DNA from: Pycnococcus provasolii
Lineage: Eukaryota; Chlorophyta; Pseudoscourfieldiophyceae; Pseudoscourfieldiales; Pycnococcaceae
Assembly: GCA_938743325.2 (NCBI GenBank)
Contig: OW568865.1
Coordinates: 744,001 to 808,000 of the forward strand
Length of the DNA: 64,000 nucleotides
Direction: 5' to 3'
The notes below the pieces were generated by a model. The model was given only the letters and a program-made list of their open reading frames with translations. It did no database searches and had not been told where the DNA came from. This document shows, piece after piece, positions 29,477 through 39,151 of this stretch. A program made the translations under genes and the position numbers. Within the stretch, counting starts at the first letter, position 1, and the number at the start of each line of letters is the position of its first letter.

Positions 29477-29594
29477 CCTGCCCTGGCCTTGGGATCGTTC
29501 TTCGAAATCTTCGAAATCTCGCGCGCAGCCGTCGAGCAACGAGAAAGTGGTGTGTGTGCTGCCTGCCTGCTTCACTCTTCACTCTTCTCACTCA

Positions 29595-32500
29595 ATGATT
29601 TCGTCAGGCTACCACGCCGATGCCGAGGCGTTTGTGAATTCTTTCACGCAGCCACGAGATGAAGAAAAAGTTATCGCGGACGTCGTCGAAAAAACGCGAC
29701 GCGCGAAACTTCAGGAAGTGATGGACAAAGACGTACTCGCGATCAAGAAAACGGCAGACGACCTTGTGCGAGCGGGAAAACACGAACAGGCGCTTGGGGA
29801 ATACGAAGCGTGCTTGGCCAAGCTCGACCAGTACGAGGAACGAGACGAAGGATCAAAGATGATTGCGGCGTGCCATGGAAATAGGGCACTCTGCTACCTG
29901 AAGTTGAAGCAGTATGCGAACGCAGAGAACGAGGCAACCAAGGCGTTAAACGTGCAACACGGAGGGACGGCTGCAAATCAAGAGAAGTGCCTTTACCGGC
30001 GCTCGCTCGCGAGACAGGCGCTTGGAGTGCGACTCAACGGTGCCGTGGAAGACTGCCACGAGGCGCTCAGGATTACGCCCGAAAATCCCGTCGTTCTGAA
30101 GCTGTGGATGGAGCTCAAGACGATGAGTGCGGGTGCCAAGGGAACCACAACCGCAGACGTCGATGCGCTCGTTGATGCGCCGACGGCGAGCGACGCGACG
30201 CTCGTTCCTTTAGCAGCGATACGTGTGAAGTGCATGGATGCTGACGACGGCTTGGCGTACGCGCGCGCCACGCTCTCTCACCCGCTTGGCTGGCCCGCCC
30301 TCTGGCGCGGAGTTGTTGGTGACTGCGGCGCCGGATCAGATGGAGTGCTTGGGCCTGTGGGCAATAGCACCGCAGCTGTACCGTCGCCCGACCGTGCGGC
30401 AAGAATTGCAAAGGTTACGTCGCACCCGAGAAGCTTTGTAGCTGCGGCAAACGCGGTAACGTGTGTGGCTCACCGCGTGCCCCCTGAAGAGTTCCGTGCA
30501 CATATCAACGCGCTTGTCGCGGCGCCAATTCGTGCCGATCGCGGGCTGGCTGCACGTGCTATAGCCGCGCACTTCTGCCGCGCTGGTGGCGAAGAATTGC
30601 GCGATGCCGCCGAAAAGGCTTTGGCAGCAGGCGGTGATCAAGAAGGAAAGTCATCAGCTGAGTTTCGGGTTCTGGGTGCGTATGCCAACCCTGGCGAGGG
30701 CAAGCTAAAGCACACCAATGCTGAGGCGCGTGCCGGTGACGCGATTCTGAGTGGCTTGCAGGCATATGCCACCATTGTTAGGGCCATCACGGACGACGCG
30801 AAGGACGGGTCATACCCAATTCAAGGTGGGCTTTTGACTGACGTTGACGTTGAAAGGTGGTGTATGGTTGGACTTCATTGGGGGTTGGATCGACTGCGAC
30901 TCGATGCAAGGTGTCCCGCTGGTGGCGCATCACCCGCGCGCGTGAGATTCGCGGCATTGCGATTAGTGTCGTTCACAGCAAGTTGCTGTGCACGGGCGCG
31001 CAGAGAGCTCTTAGCAGATCCACGCATGCTGCGCAGGATTGCATGTTGCGCTAGCGGCATTAATTTAGCTGCCGAAGAAGGACAAACGAGAGGAGGTGGT
31101 GCTCTCGTGCCCACTTCGGAAGTGCTGCAATCCGCATCCAATTCAACTGATGAACCTACCTTAGAGCACTTCGAGTCACCATTGGCTGCTTTATCGATGG
31201 CGCTTGTCTCAGATTCTACAGACTCCGATGCGCAGCCTCTGGCTGCGCTGGCACATGCAGCTAGGGACGTACTTCTTCAGTGCATTGCACGGCATGCGGG
31301 CATATTCAACTCTAGTGGCGATGTCGACCCGGCAAGCACGCTCGAGGGTCCACTTGCTCTCTTGGCAGCCCTCTTACTTGTTGAGGGAAGCGGTAGCGAA
31401 GGGAAAGGCACAATCTCGGCACTATGCGAGGGGTCGGGAACCCCTGATCAGCAAGGTGCCTCGTCTGAGGGAGAAGTGGTCATCACCGCGTCGGATGTGG
31501 TGGAAACACGCGACAGCCTTCTCGCCCTGGCTTATCTTGGCCTTCCCGCGGACCTAAGCAGCGAGAGTGTGCGATCAGCGCCCATGGCATACGCGCCGAT
31601 ACGTGTGAAGTGTCTCGAGCTGATGGCTTCCATGGCAGGAAGCGAAGTCGGACGAGACTCTCTGTCACAACGCCCTGCATGCCTTCACGTTCTTGCTCTG
31701 GCTGCCGCAGATGTAAACCAGCCTGCAGCGCGTGGATCGGCGGCGTCTGCGCTCGCCCGATTTTCTGCTTCAAGTTCGAGTGGTGATTCGAATAGCTCAA
31801 AGGAAGGTCGAGCGATAAGCAAAGAGAATGCGGGATCGCTCATGAGTGTTGCAACGGAGTCCGCCATTGCGCTGCTTCGAGCAACAGGCACATCTCACCA
31901 AGGTGCGGACCGTGCGGTGGAGTGCCTTGCTCTTGCAACCGCTACCGGCCAGCGTGGTTGTGTTGCAGCGCGCAATGCACTCGCGATAGATTCGGCAGCT
32001 ATCCGCGGCCTTTTGCAGTGCTTGAGTCCACCGGCGGCAAAATCGAATTCCATCATCACGCGAGGCGCTGCGGTGCCACCTTCACCGAGCTATGCTTTTG
32101 GTGCACCAGCCGCTCGTGCCGAGGGGGCTGGCTCTGCTGCTGCGACTACATACCTTGCCGTTGAGCTGATCGCCTCTGTTGCGCAAAGCCTCGAGGAGGC
32201 GCGGCGTTCGGCGCTAGCTGAGAAAGGAATCGACGCAGCGGAGTTTACCAAAGTGATGGAACTTCAAGCTCAGGTCACATCAAAAGCTGGTGATACGGGA
32301 GAATCTGAAATGCCGGAGATGGATGCAGCTGACAACGTAAGGGCCCGCCGCCAGGCGCTTGTTGATGCTGGCGCTGCTCGTGGCTTGGCTGATGTGCTTC
32401 GTTCCTACCGACGATATGTGATGCAGTCAGAGTTGGAACGAAAGGCGGGTGGAAATGTGGCCCCATCTGTGACCACTGCTCGTCTAGCAGCGCGCGCTCT

Positions 32501-33521
32501 AAAGGACCTAGCCTTTGAGACAGGTACTCGTGGCCGTTTGGCATCTGATGGTGTGCTGAAAGCATGTGCATTGATCGGCTCCATGGGGGGCGCTGTGGCG
32601 GATTCTCAGAGGGAGGCACACGAGGCATGTCGACACGACGCCCTTTGGTGCGCTGCCAGAGTGCTCATTACAACAGACCCTCGCCTCCTTGATGCGCCGA
32701 TGCTGCTAGGACTCTGCGGGCCCATTCTTCTCAACGCAGAAAGCTCTGAACAGGATCTTTGTTGCTTTGAAAGTCTTCTGGCACTTACAAATCTAGCTGG
32801 ACTGCCCGAGCCGCACGAGCACGCCAATCGTATTGCCGACCTCCCTACACCTCACCTGTCAGCGACAAATGTACCCGGAGGTGGTGGCGTGCACATCATT
32901 TACAAGCTTCTCTTCAAGGATCACACGCTCATACGTCGCGCTGTACTTGAGCTATTGTGCAATCTATCACAGACGGAGGCATTTTATGAATACAACATGC
33001 CGTATGAATTCTTTCACAACAACAGACGCCCGAGCTCGACAATTCGCCCCAACGAGGATGCCTTGAAGTTATTTGTTTCCTTACTTGAAGACGTGCAGGA
33101 TGATCCGAAATCGGCGCAGGCGTTGACGGCAATGCTGAGCAGTCTGTGCATTTACCCGTGTGTTGCAAAACGGCTATGCTCACACAAGCTTCAGGGGGTT
33201 GCGAGTTTCGTCGCCCTCATCTCAGGTCGGGATCCATTTCTTGCGCGTCGAGCTCTGGCTTGCATTGAATATCTAGCCATGAGCGTGCCGCAGGTGAGTG
33301 CTCCTGTCTTCCAGAAGTTGAGCGTTGGCACCATAATCAAGCAGCTTGAGAATGGCAGTTCGCCATGCTTTGAAGGCGCCGATGCCGACGAATTCTCTGC
33401 CTCACAGGAAGCGATGGAGTATGAGCGTGGCGAACTACGTGATTCCGCCAAACAGGTTCTTGAGATTTTGTCCAAGGCGGCGGACGAATCAGCAAAGCCT
33501 GAGGGGGGCGGGTGCTTGTGA
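29595..33521 (+). CDS. TPR plus armadillo-like repeat protein (possibly UNC-45-like co-chaperone)
   Basis: 1,308 residues from the first ATG (MISSGYHADA); an upstream GTG in frame was not used. Residues about 45-175 form three tetratricopeptide repeats (KKTADDLVRAGKHEQALGEY, then HGNRALCYLKLKQYANAENE, then a third ending ITPENP), the layout of a carboxylate-clamp TPR that binds Hsp90/Hsp70 tails. The remaining 1,100 residues are Ala/Leu-rich helical repeats of armadillo character, and the last 200 (with YEFFHNNRRPSS and FLARRALACIEYLAM) are the best ordered. TPR followed by ARM repeats is the plan of UNC-45/UCS myosin chaperones, but this protein is about 350 residues longer and I cannot confirm the UCS domain. 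It converges on BBS2 with only 68 bp between the stops. Confidence 0.75.
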   Translation: MISSGYHADAEAFVNSFTQPRDEEKVIADVVEKTRRAKLQEVMDKDVLAIKKTADDLVRAGKHEQALGEYEACLAKLDQYEERDEGSKMIAACHGNRALCYLKLKQYANAENEATKALNVQHGGTAANQEKCLYRRSLARQALGVRLNGAVEDCHEALRITPENPVVLKLWMELKTMSAGAKGTTTADVDALVDAPTASDATLVPLAAIRVKCMDADDGLAYARATLSHPLGWPALWRGVVGDCGAGSDGVLGPVGNSTAAVPSPDRAARIAKVTSHPRSFVAAANAVTCVAHRVPPEEFRAHINALVAAPIRADRGLAARAIAAHFCRAGGEELRDAAEKALAAGGDQEGKSSAEFRVLGAYANPGEGKLKHTNAEARAGDAILSGLQAYATIVRAITDDAKDGSYPIQGGLLTDVDVERWCMVGLHWGLDRLRLDARCPAGGASPARVRFAALRLVSFTASCCARARRELLADPRMLRRIACCASGINLAAEEGQTRGGGALVPTSEVLQSASNSTDEPTLEHFESPLAALSMALVSDSTDSDAQPLAALAHAARDVLLQCIARHAGIFNSSGDVDPASTLEGPLALLAALLLVEGSGSEGKGTISALCEGSGTPDQQGASSEGEVVITASDVVETRDSLLALAYLGLPADLSSESVRSAPMAYAPIRVKCLELMASMAGSEVGRDSLSQRPACLHVLALAAADVNQPAARGSAASALARFSASSSSGDSNSSKEGRAISKENAGSLMSVATESAIALLRATGTSHQGADRAVECLALATATGQRGCVAARNALAIDSAAIRGLLQCLSPPAAKSNSIITRGAAVPPSPSYAFGAPAARAEGAGSAAATTYLAVELIASVAQSLEEARRSALAEKGIDAAEFTKVMELQAQVTSKAGDTGESEMPEMDAADNVRARRQALVDAGAARGLADVLRSYRRYVMQSELERKAGGNVAPSVTTARLAARALKDLAFETGTRGRLASDGVLKACALIGSMGGAVADSQREAHEACRHDALWCAARVLITTDPRLLDAPMLLGLCGPILLNAESSEQDLCCFESLLALTNLAGLPEPHEHANRIADLPTPHLSATNVPGGGGVHIIYKLLFKDHTLIRRAVLELLCNLSQTEAFYEYNMPYEFFHNNRRPSSTIRPNEDALKLFVSLLEDVQDDPKSAQALTAMLSSLCIYPCVAKRLCSHKLQGVASFVALISGRDPFLARRALACIEYLAMSVPQVSAPVFQKLSVGTIIKQLENGSSPCFEGADADEFSASQEAMEYERGELRDSAKQVLEILSKAADESAKPEGGGCL

Positions 33522-33589
33522 TTTATTGAGTATGTTTGTTTAGAAAAGATACTGTAGTCTATGTAGAATTGGCTTACACCCACCATAAT

Positions 33590-35833
33590 TTAGGTGTTTC
33601 CGGTCTTAAGCAGCTTGAAGAGGCTCTGTATGTTGTTCGCCTTGATTGCCGCTCGGCACGCGCTCACGATGCGCGTTCTTGCCGTGCCAACGCGCAGCTT
33701 AGCGCAACGTTGAATCATCGCATTCACTTCACGAAGCAGCGTGAGCAGGTCCGAGTGGTTGTTCGCGCGCTTCGTGTGCTCCGCGATCAGCTCGCGATTC
33801 AGGGCGAACAGGTTTCCATATGCTCGTCGCATACCGCTGATGTCCCTCAGCAGGCGCGCGTCCTCAGCCTTGATGACGAGCGCCTTCAGAACACCAGCGC
33901 TGTCCGCCGTCTCCGCGGTCAGCTTCAAGCGCACCGCGTTGTGCTCGTCAACCTTGAGCAGCACATCGCGGAAGTTCTCGAGATCACGCGGGAAGTCTGC
34001 TACACTCTCCAGCTCTTGCAAGCCTACCGCGGCGGCGAGGTCCTGCACCATGTCGCCCACCACGTCCATCTCGTTGCTTCGAAATACCACCATAATCGAA
34101 CCGCTTGGTGTCATGCTCGCGGATATGATAAGTGCCTCGTTGTTGCGCACATTGATGAACTTCGCCTCCAAGCTGTCCCCCGCACTCTCTGCGTACTTCG
34201 TTCCGAAGCTAGCGTCAATCCAATACGCAAGGCGAGACAGTCGTTCGTTCGCCTCAAATGTCAGCGAGCCGGCTGGCGCATCTCCGATGTGCAGCGTGCC
34301 CGACGCATCGTGCGCGTACATGATGAACTTTGGTAGCTTGTAGTCGAGCTCAAAGACGTGCACGACGTCGCTGTTCCGCACGCCGACAAGAACTTTCAGC
34401 AACAAGTCGGCTGAAGATTCTTTACCAGGTCGGAATGGCACGCGGCACGTAGACGTCGGATTGGGAGGGTGCACGAAGAAGCTCTCGCCTTCGAATACCT
34501 GCTCTCCGAACACAACCACCGCGCGAATCACGGTGTCGTTGTTCGTTGACAGCACCAGAAAGGCGCACTGGTGATCGAGATCCTGCTCGGTGTACGAGCT
34601 GATCTTCGTGTCGGAGGGTATGACGCCCTCCAGCAGTTGGTTCTTCACCTTGTCAGACATGTTCGACGCACCGCCTCCCGTGATCGCAGATAGCACGCCT
34701 TCTTTCTTGGGTTCCGAGTTCATGCTCAGTGACGTCTCGTAGGCAACCTGCGCGCTCTTCATGTTGCTCTCGTACGAGTTCAGCTCGTACATCAGCTCCT
34801 GCCTGCGCTGGTGCAAGGATGCCAGCTGCTCCTCGTCCGCACCCTCCGTCTCCAGCAGCTTGCCAGCCATCTCCGGCTCTGCTGCCAAGTAGCCGCGCAC
34901 CTCGCCGCTCGTCGAGCAACACACGATCTCCTCGCGACCGTCGTTGCGATAGTCAGCCCGAATGAGGGCGGACATGCTGTCCGGGAAGATGTCGCGGAAC
35001 ACAACCTCGCCCATGCGTGCGTTGCGCGCCTCCACCTTGCCGTTCGACCAGCCGGAGATGACCTCTTCCTGGCCGTCGCCGTCGATGTCGTACGATGCAA
35101 GGCAGATGGGCTTATTCTTGCTCTTCACACGCCACAAGCGGTGCGTGTTGTGGTAAACGCCGATGGTTCCGTTTTCGAGCGCGTACGAAAAGCTCACCTG
35201 TGGTTGGCCCATTTCGCTCAGGTTTGCAAGCGCTGTCGCGCGGTCCGCCTCGACAATCTCCCCGATCACCTCGTCTCCCTGAAAAAAGCGTATGTCGAAG
35301 TCGTCAGACGCGACGACGAGCTCGTTTTCGCCGTCGAGGTCGACGTCGCACAGGACCATAGCGGCGACGTTGTCGCCCGTCACGGACCAGTAGTGCTCTA
35401 CGCCATCAGCGTCGAAGCCTTGCAACGAGCAGTTGCCGCCCACAAGAGCGAGCTTCGCGCCGCCTGCCGTCCGTGCAAGCTCGCCGCACGCGACGGCGCT
35501 GACGCCGTCTGGAACATCCTTGTAGAAATAGTCCGAGTTATTTTCCACGTCGTAGGCAAGAAGGTTCGTCGCCGTTCCCACGAGCAGCAGGTCTCTCCCA
35601 GCGAGCTCCGGGTCGAGGTCGCACGTTGCGAGCGCTGTGACCTTGCGGTTGAAGTTCAAATACTTCACCTTCTTGCCGTCCGTGCCCGCCACCTCGTGAG
35701 GGCTGTGCACGAAGATCTTCCCTCCGTTCGTCGCGCAAGTCAAGCAGGGCAACTTTCCGTTGTACCTGCCCACAGCCGCCTGGCCAGGAATAATCGGGTC
35801 CGTGAGGATGAGCTGAAACGACGGCGTCAACAT
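33590..35833 (-). CDS. BBS2: BBSome subunit BBS2
   Basis: 747 residues, close to animal BBS2 (about 720). The start MLTPSFQLIL and the following IPGQAAVGRYNGKLPCLTCAT region match the beginning of the family. The N-terminal beta-propeller (to about 330) carries the characteristic ASYDIDGDGQEEVISGWSNG and CDVDLDGENELV segments. A helical coiled coil follows (about 330-390, with LASLHQRRQELMYELNSYE), then the GAE/platform and C-terminal helical regions. BBS2 is a core subunit of the octameric BBSome, which links membrane cargo to intraflagellar transport trains, so the organism builds cilia. A TGTAA motif occurs on the minus strand at 33574-33578, 12 bp after the stop. Confidence 0.95.
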   Translation of the reverse strand: MLTPSFQLILTDPIIPGQAAVGRYNGKLPCLTCATNGGKIFVHSPHEVAGTDGKKVKYLNFNRKVTALATCDLDPELAGRDLLLVGTATNLLAYDVENNSDYFYKDVPDGVSAVACGELARTAGGAKLALVGGNCSLQGFDADGVEHYWSVTGDNVAAMVLCDVDLDGENELVVASDDFDIRFFQGDEVIGEIVEADRATALANLSEMGQPQVSFSYALENGTIGVYHNTHRLWRVKSKNKPICLASYDIDGDGQEEVISGWSNGKVEARNARMGEVVFRDIFPDSMSALIRADYRNDGREEIVCCSTSGEVRGYLAAEPEMAGKLLETEGADEEQLASLHQRRQELMYELNSYESNMKSAQVAYETSLSMNSEPKKEGVLSAITGGGASNMSDKVKNQLLEGVIPSDTKISSYTEQDLDHQCAFLVLSTNNDTVIRAVVVFGEQVFEGESFFVHPPNPTSTCRVPFRPGKESSADLLLKVLVGVRNSDVVHVFELDYKLPKFIMYAHDASGTLHIGDAPAGSLTFEANERLSRLAYWIDASFGTKYAESAGDSLEAKFINVRNNEALIISASMTPSGSIMVVFRSNEMDVVGDMVQDLAAAVGLQELESVADFPRDLENFRDVLLKVDEHNAVRLKLTAETADSAGVLKALVIKAEDARLLRDISGMRRAYGNLFALNRELIAEHTKRANNHSDLLTLLREVNAMIQRCAKLRVGTARTRIVSACRAAIKANNIQSLFKLLKTGNT

Positions 35834-36652
35834 GACGGCTCAACAACAAGATACTCAACAAGATGCAAGACGTCGGAGAGGAGGCGCCAAATCAAAACGA
35901 GCAACCTTACAAGTTACCAAATGAATACAAGCTTGCAACCTTCCGCGGGTGAAATGAAATGAGGACGAGTTCAAGGTGTGCAGAAAGAAGGCGGATGGCG
36001 AAGAAACACGCGGAAGTCATTTGGCCAGCTTTCTTGCAGGTCAGGTCTCCGTCTCCCGCCCTCTTCTTCTTCTTTGAACACACCGCACTTTACACTGTAC
36101 GTGTACCACTACCAACCTAGGGTGGTAAGCAGAACCCGCAGCATCGAAGAAACAGCTCAAGTGCTTTGGCTATGGCACTTCGAACCTTAAAGGTGGGAAG
36201 GCGTCGTTCCTTCCCTGCCTTGTATGCTCACCTGCACCTATGGAAAGGTACTGTACCACCTTGCACGTTTCCATCAAAAAGTTGCGTTACGCGCGGTGGT
36301 ATAACCTTTGATCCAAAGATCATACCAACTAGTTAGGCAAGCAGGTCTGGAAAACCCGCGGCCTGCCTCTGGATTTGGGAGCTGGTTTGGGAGCTGTGCA
36401 CCTGTGCGGCCAACGTCATCGTCGACGGTGCAACGATGGTCCCCCACGGGCGAAAACGAACAAGAGAGAGGATTAGGGTGGTAGGGCTATCGTAGGGTTA
36501 GGATGTTAGGGTTAGGGTTAGGGCTAAGGGTGACAGCTGACGTGTTTTCTTCTCCCCTCTTTGCTTCTGTGTTTTGGCACCATCGTCCCCTACTCACTTT
36601 TTTTTATTTGTTTTCAGCCACACGTTAGTTTTAACTTGGTTGGTGCTCGCAG
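35834..36652. other. Divergent promoter region (BBS2 / HPPD)
   Basis: 819 bp with no recognisable gene. It contains GGTAAGC-like and polypyrimidine sequences and the TTAGGG array at 36471-36530. Just before the HPPD ATG lies a pyrimidine tract ending in TTTTCAG (36611-36617), which resembles a 3' splice site, so a 5' UTR intron or a short upstream exon is possible. Confidence 0.5.
36471..36530. promoter_or_regulatory. Interstitial TTAGGG array
   Basis: Irregular array of about seven TTAGGG-like units (three perfect in tandem at about 36508-36525), G-rich on the plus strand, 125-180 bp upstream of the HPPD ATG. Confidence 0.7.
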
Positions 36653-38047
36653 ATGGTGCTCACAGCTCTCGTCGGCGCCGCGAACTTCAAGCGCGCGAAC
36701 CCGCTATCCGACACCTTCACGTCAAACAGAGGCTTCCACCACATCGAGTTCTGGTGCGCAGATGCCACCGCCGTCGCGTACCGCTTCTGCGCCGGACTCG
36801 GAATGACACAGCGCGAGATCTCAGACACGTCCACCGATAACAGAACGTACGCCAGTCGCGCGTGTGTCGCCGGTAACCTCAAAATGGTTTTCTCTGCGCC
36901 GTACGGATCGGGAGGATGGACGACGGCTGGCAAGGTGGCGAAGCGTGCGAAGCGAGAAGGAGGCGAGAAGGAGGCTGTGCCATACCACGAGGTTGCGGGA
37001 GACGCCACGAACATGCACGAGTTCGTGCGCAGGCACGGGACTGCGGTGCGTGCGGTGTGCATAGAGGTGGAGGATGCGCAGGCAGCCTTCGACGCGTTTG
37101 TCAAAGGAGTCGACGATAAGGCTGTGGTCGAGAAGAGCAAAGAAGGTGCCGTGGTGACGCCGCTCGATGGGACGCGCGCTGTCGTGCTGCCTCCAACGCG
37201 CGTTAGCGACGAACGCGGCGAGGCGACGGTCGCGGAAGTTAAGCTGTACGGCGATGTCGTGCTGCGCTTCCTCAGTAGCCCCGGCGGATGTGGGGCGTGG
37301 ACGTGTGTTCCGGGCTACCGCGTCACGCCTCTCCCGGTTTCACCTCGGAAGCCTGTCGTCGTGCGAGCGGACCACATCGTGGGTAACGTATTCGATCTAC
37401 TCGCGCAGGCAAACTATCTGATGAAGGGCACCGGTTTCCACGAATTTGCAGAGTTCACCGCGGAGGATGTGGGCACCGTGGACAGCGGGTTGAACAGCCT
37501 GGTGCTGGCAAACAACGAGGAGAACGTCCTTCTTCCCATCAACGAGCCAACGTATGGCACGAAGCGCAAGAGCCAGATACTAACGTACCTCGAGCAGAAC
37601 GAAGGGTGTGGTGTCCAGCATATCGCGCTCAGCACGCCTGATATTGTATCTGCGGTAACCGCGATGCGCGAGAGCGGCAGCTTCGAGTTCCTCGAGCCAC
37701 CGGATGCGAAGCACTACTACGGCGTGGACGTGCCTTCGCGGCTGAAGAAGTACGCGAACAGCGACCCTTCGCTACAGCTGAGCGAAAAGCTCGTTGCTGA
37801 CTGCGAGCGGCTCGATATTTTGATCGACCGCGACGATCGCGGCATTCTTCTTCAGATTTTCACACGTCCCGTCTCCGATCGCTCGACGCTCTTTTTGGAG
37901 GTGATCCAGCGCATCGGCTGCATGCACTTCGATGCGAGCGTCAAGGCGGAGGTGCAGACACCTGGTTGCGGTGGATTTGGAAAAGGAAATTTCAAGGCTC
38001 TATTCGCTTCGGTGGAAAAGCACGAAAGTGCGATGCGCGTTGCCTGA
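36653..38047 (+). CDS. HPPD: 4-hydroxyphenylpyruvate dioxygenase
   Basis: 464 residues; a Fe(II) enzyme converting 4-hydroxyphenylpyruvate to homogentisate, the precursor of tocopherol and plastoquinone and a step of tyrosine breakdown. The N-terminal FKRANPLSDTF followed by GFHHIEFWCADAT is typical. The iron triad is visible: H241 in RADHIVGN, H323 in GVQHIALST and E416 in LFLEVIQR. The C-terminal gate GCGGFGKGNFKALFASVE (438-455) is intact. The length is similar to the plant enzyme (about 440). Translation starts right at the conserved domain, so no plastid transit peptide is visible unless encoded in an upstream exon (a TTTTCAG site lies 36 bp before the ATG). The first ATG is used and fits the family's N-terminus. 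Confidence 0.96.
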   Translation: MVLTALVGAANFKRANPLSDTFTSNRGFHHIEFWCADATAVAYRFCAGLGMTQREISDTSTDNRTYASRACVAGNLKMVFSAPYGSGGWTTAGKVAKRAKREGGEKEAVPYHEVAGDATNMHEFVRRHGTAVRAVCIEVEDAQAAFDAFVKGVDDKAVVEKSKEGAVVTPLDGTRAVVLPPTRVSDERGEATVAEVKLYGDVVLRFLSSPGGCGAWTCVPGYRVTPLPVSPRKPVVVRADHIVGNVFDLLAQANYLMKGTGFHEFAEFTAEDVGTVDSGLNSLVLANNEENVLLPINEPTYGTKRKSQILTYLEQNEGCGVQHIALSTPDIVSAVTAMRESGSFEFLEPPDAKHYYGVDVPSRLKKYANSDPSLQLSEKLVADCERLDILIDRDDRGILLQIFTRPVSDRSTLFLEVIQRIGCMHFDASVKAEVQTPGCGGFGKGNFKALFASVEKHESAMRVA

Positions 38048-38205
38048 TAAGCCATGAGAAAAAACCAGAAGCGTTCGAGCGACTTTTGGTTGTGACTTTT
38101 AGCGTTTTAGTTCTTTTTGTAGACTTTAGAGGCTTCACAGCGTGCTTTTTTGTAGAAAATATCTAGACTTCTTACACATGTGTATGTATTTTATGTACGG
38201 TGTTG

Positions 38206-38841
38206 TTAGCGCGTTTTTGCCTTTTCAGCCGCATTCATGATAGAGTCAGCCATCGACGTCTGAGCGGCTCGTGGGGGCGCAAAGCCGAGAGCCTTCTGTA
38301 TGTTCGTTTTGAAGGACATGGAGCAGAGCATGTAAAGGAAAGCCATCGAGCAGTCTCGCATGTCCTCACCAACAAGTCCGCGATGCGAGATGCCCTGTAC
38401 GAACCCGGGTGGGTCGAAAGGCAGTCTCGCAACAGGCATGCCATCGTAGCTTGCGGAAAGGACGCCGTACATGAGGCTGAGAGTCACCGTCATCACGACC
38501 GTGCTCTTCAGCTTGACGAGGCTCAGGTCGCGGCTCGTCTCCTGCATCGTGCGCTCGAATCTGTCCGCCTTCTTCGTCTTCGACGAGCTCGCCTGCTTTC
38601 CCTTCGACGACGTCGGACTTGCTGCCGCCGCCGCCGCCTTTGCACTCTCGAGCCTCTTGGACGTTCGCTTCAGGCTTTCGGCTAAGCTCTTGTACGTCGA
38701 CGTTCGGTAGAGCACGAGCCAGTTGAGCGCCTCGCAGAAGAGCGCGGAGCCGACGGAGACGAGCACGATCGTCCACGCCTCGAGGTAAAGCGGACGCGTG
38801 AAGGAGTCCATGACGCCGGAGTCATCGCCGAGGTCGTCCAT
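38206..38841 (-). CDS. TMCO1: TMCO1 homologue (ER calcium channel / multipass translocon subunit)
   Basis: 211 residues, near the animal 188-239. Two hydrophobic segments (about 20-42 and 112-130) flank a basic coiled coil (YRTSTYKSLAESLKRTSKRL onward). The TMCO1 core is clear: RDLSLVKLKS, SYDGMPVARLPFDPP, ISHRGLVGEDMRDCS and FKTNIQKALGFAPPRAA. TMCO1 belongs to the EMC3/GET1/Oxa1 superfamily, works in the ER membrane with the translocon on multi-membrane-span proteins, and has been described as a calcium-leak channel. An alanine/serine insert of about 20 residues in the coiled coil is extra relative to animals. TGTAA on the minus strand at 38172-38176 follows the stop by about 30 bp. Confidence 0.93.
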   Translation of the reverse strand: MDDLGDDSGVMDSFTRPLYLEAWTIVLVSVGSALFCEALNWLVLYRTSTYKSLAESLKRTSKRLESAKAAAAAASPTSSKGKQASSSKTKKADRFERTMQETSRDLSLVKLKSTVVMTVTLSLMYGVLSASYDGMPVARLPFDPPGFVQGISHRGLVGEDMRDCSMAFLYMLCSMSFKTNIQKALGFAPPRAAQTSMADSIMNAAEKAKTR

Positions 38842-38909
38842 CTTGAGTGCGGAAGTGAAAAAAAAGGGTGGAGGGCGATGGCGACGGCGACACGGGACAA
38901 CAAACTGGG

Positions 38910-38930
38910 AACCCTAACCCTAACCCTAAC
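38910..38930. promoter_or_regulatory. Interstitial CCCTAA array
   Basis: ACCCTAACCCTAACCCTAAC, three units, 70-90 bp upstream of the TMCO1 start codon (G-rich in that gene's sense direction). Confidence 0.7.
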
Positions 38931-39151
38931 TAGAATAATGGTTTGGGGGTTGGGAGTTTTACCGCCGTAGGCAAATGGGGTTTGGAGTTTGAGATACCCC
39001 TCTCTGTGACGTGGTTTGTATTGTTGTTTCACTTGTTTGGAAGAAAGAATGTCGGTCTGTGGTTACAAAGAAAGCTCCAAAGGCTCTTGGATGGAAAACA
39101 AGTTGGTAGGAATCATTGTGTGAGTGAGTCGTACTCCGCCTCTGCAAAGGC

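Larger units (their letters stand above)
28974..29594. other. Divergent promoter region (Sfi1-like gene / TPR-ARM gene)
   Basis: 621 bp shared by two divergent genes. Contains a hairpin-forming inverted repeat (29185-29225), a run of ten or more C at about 29410-29420 and a CCCTAA array at 29439-29476. No gene seen. An upstream exon of the Sfi1-like gene cannot be excluded. Confidence 0.55.

Noticed and set aside
33536-34336. 266-codon plus-strand frame antisense to the BBS2 3' half
   Set aside because: BBS2 is unmistakable on the other strand.
34811-35962. 383-codon plus-strand frame antisense to BBS2
   Set aside because: Mirror of the BBS2 coding sequence; composition (Arg/His/Val/Ala) is typical of an antisense shadow.
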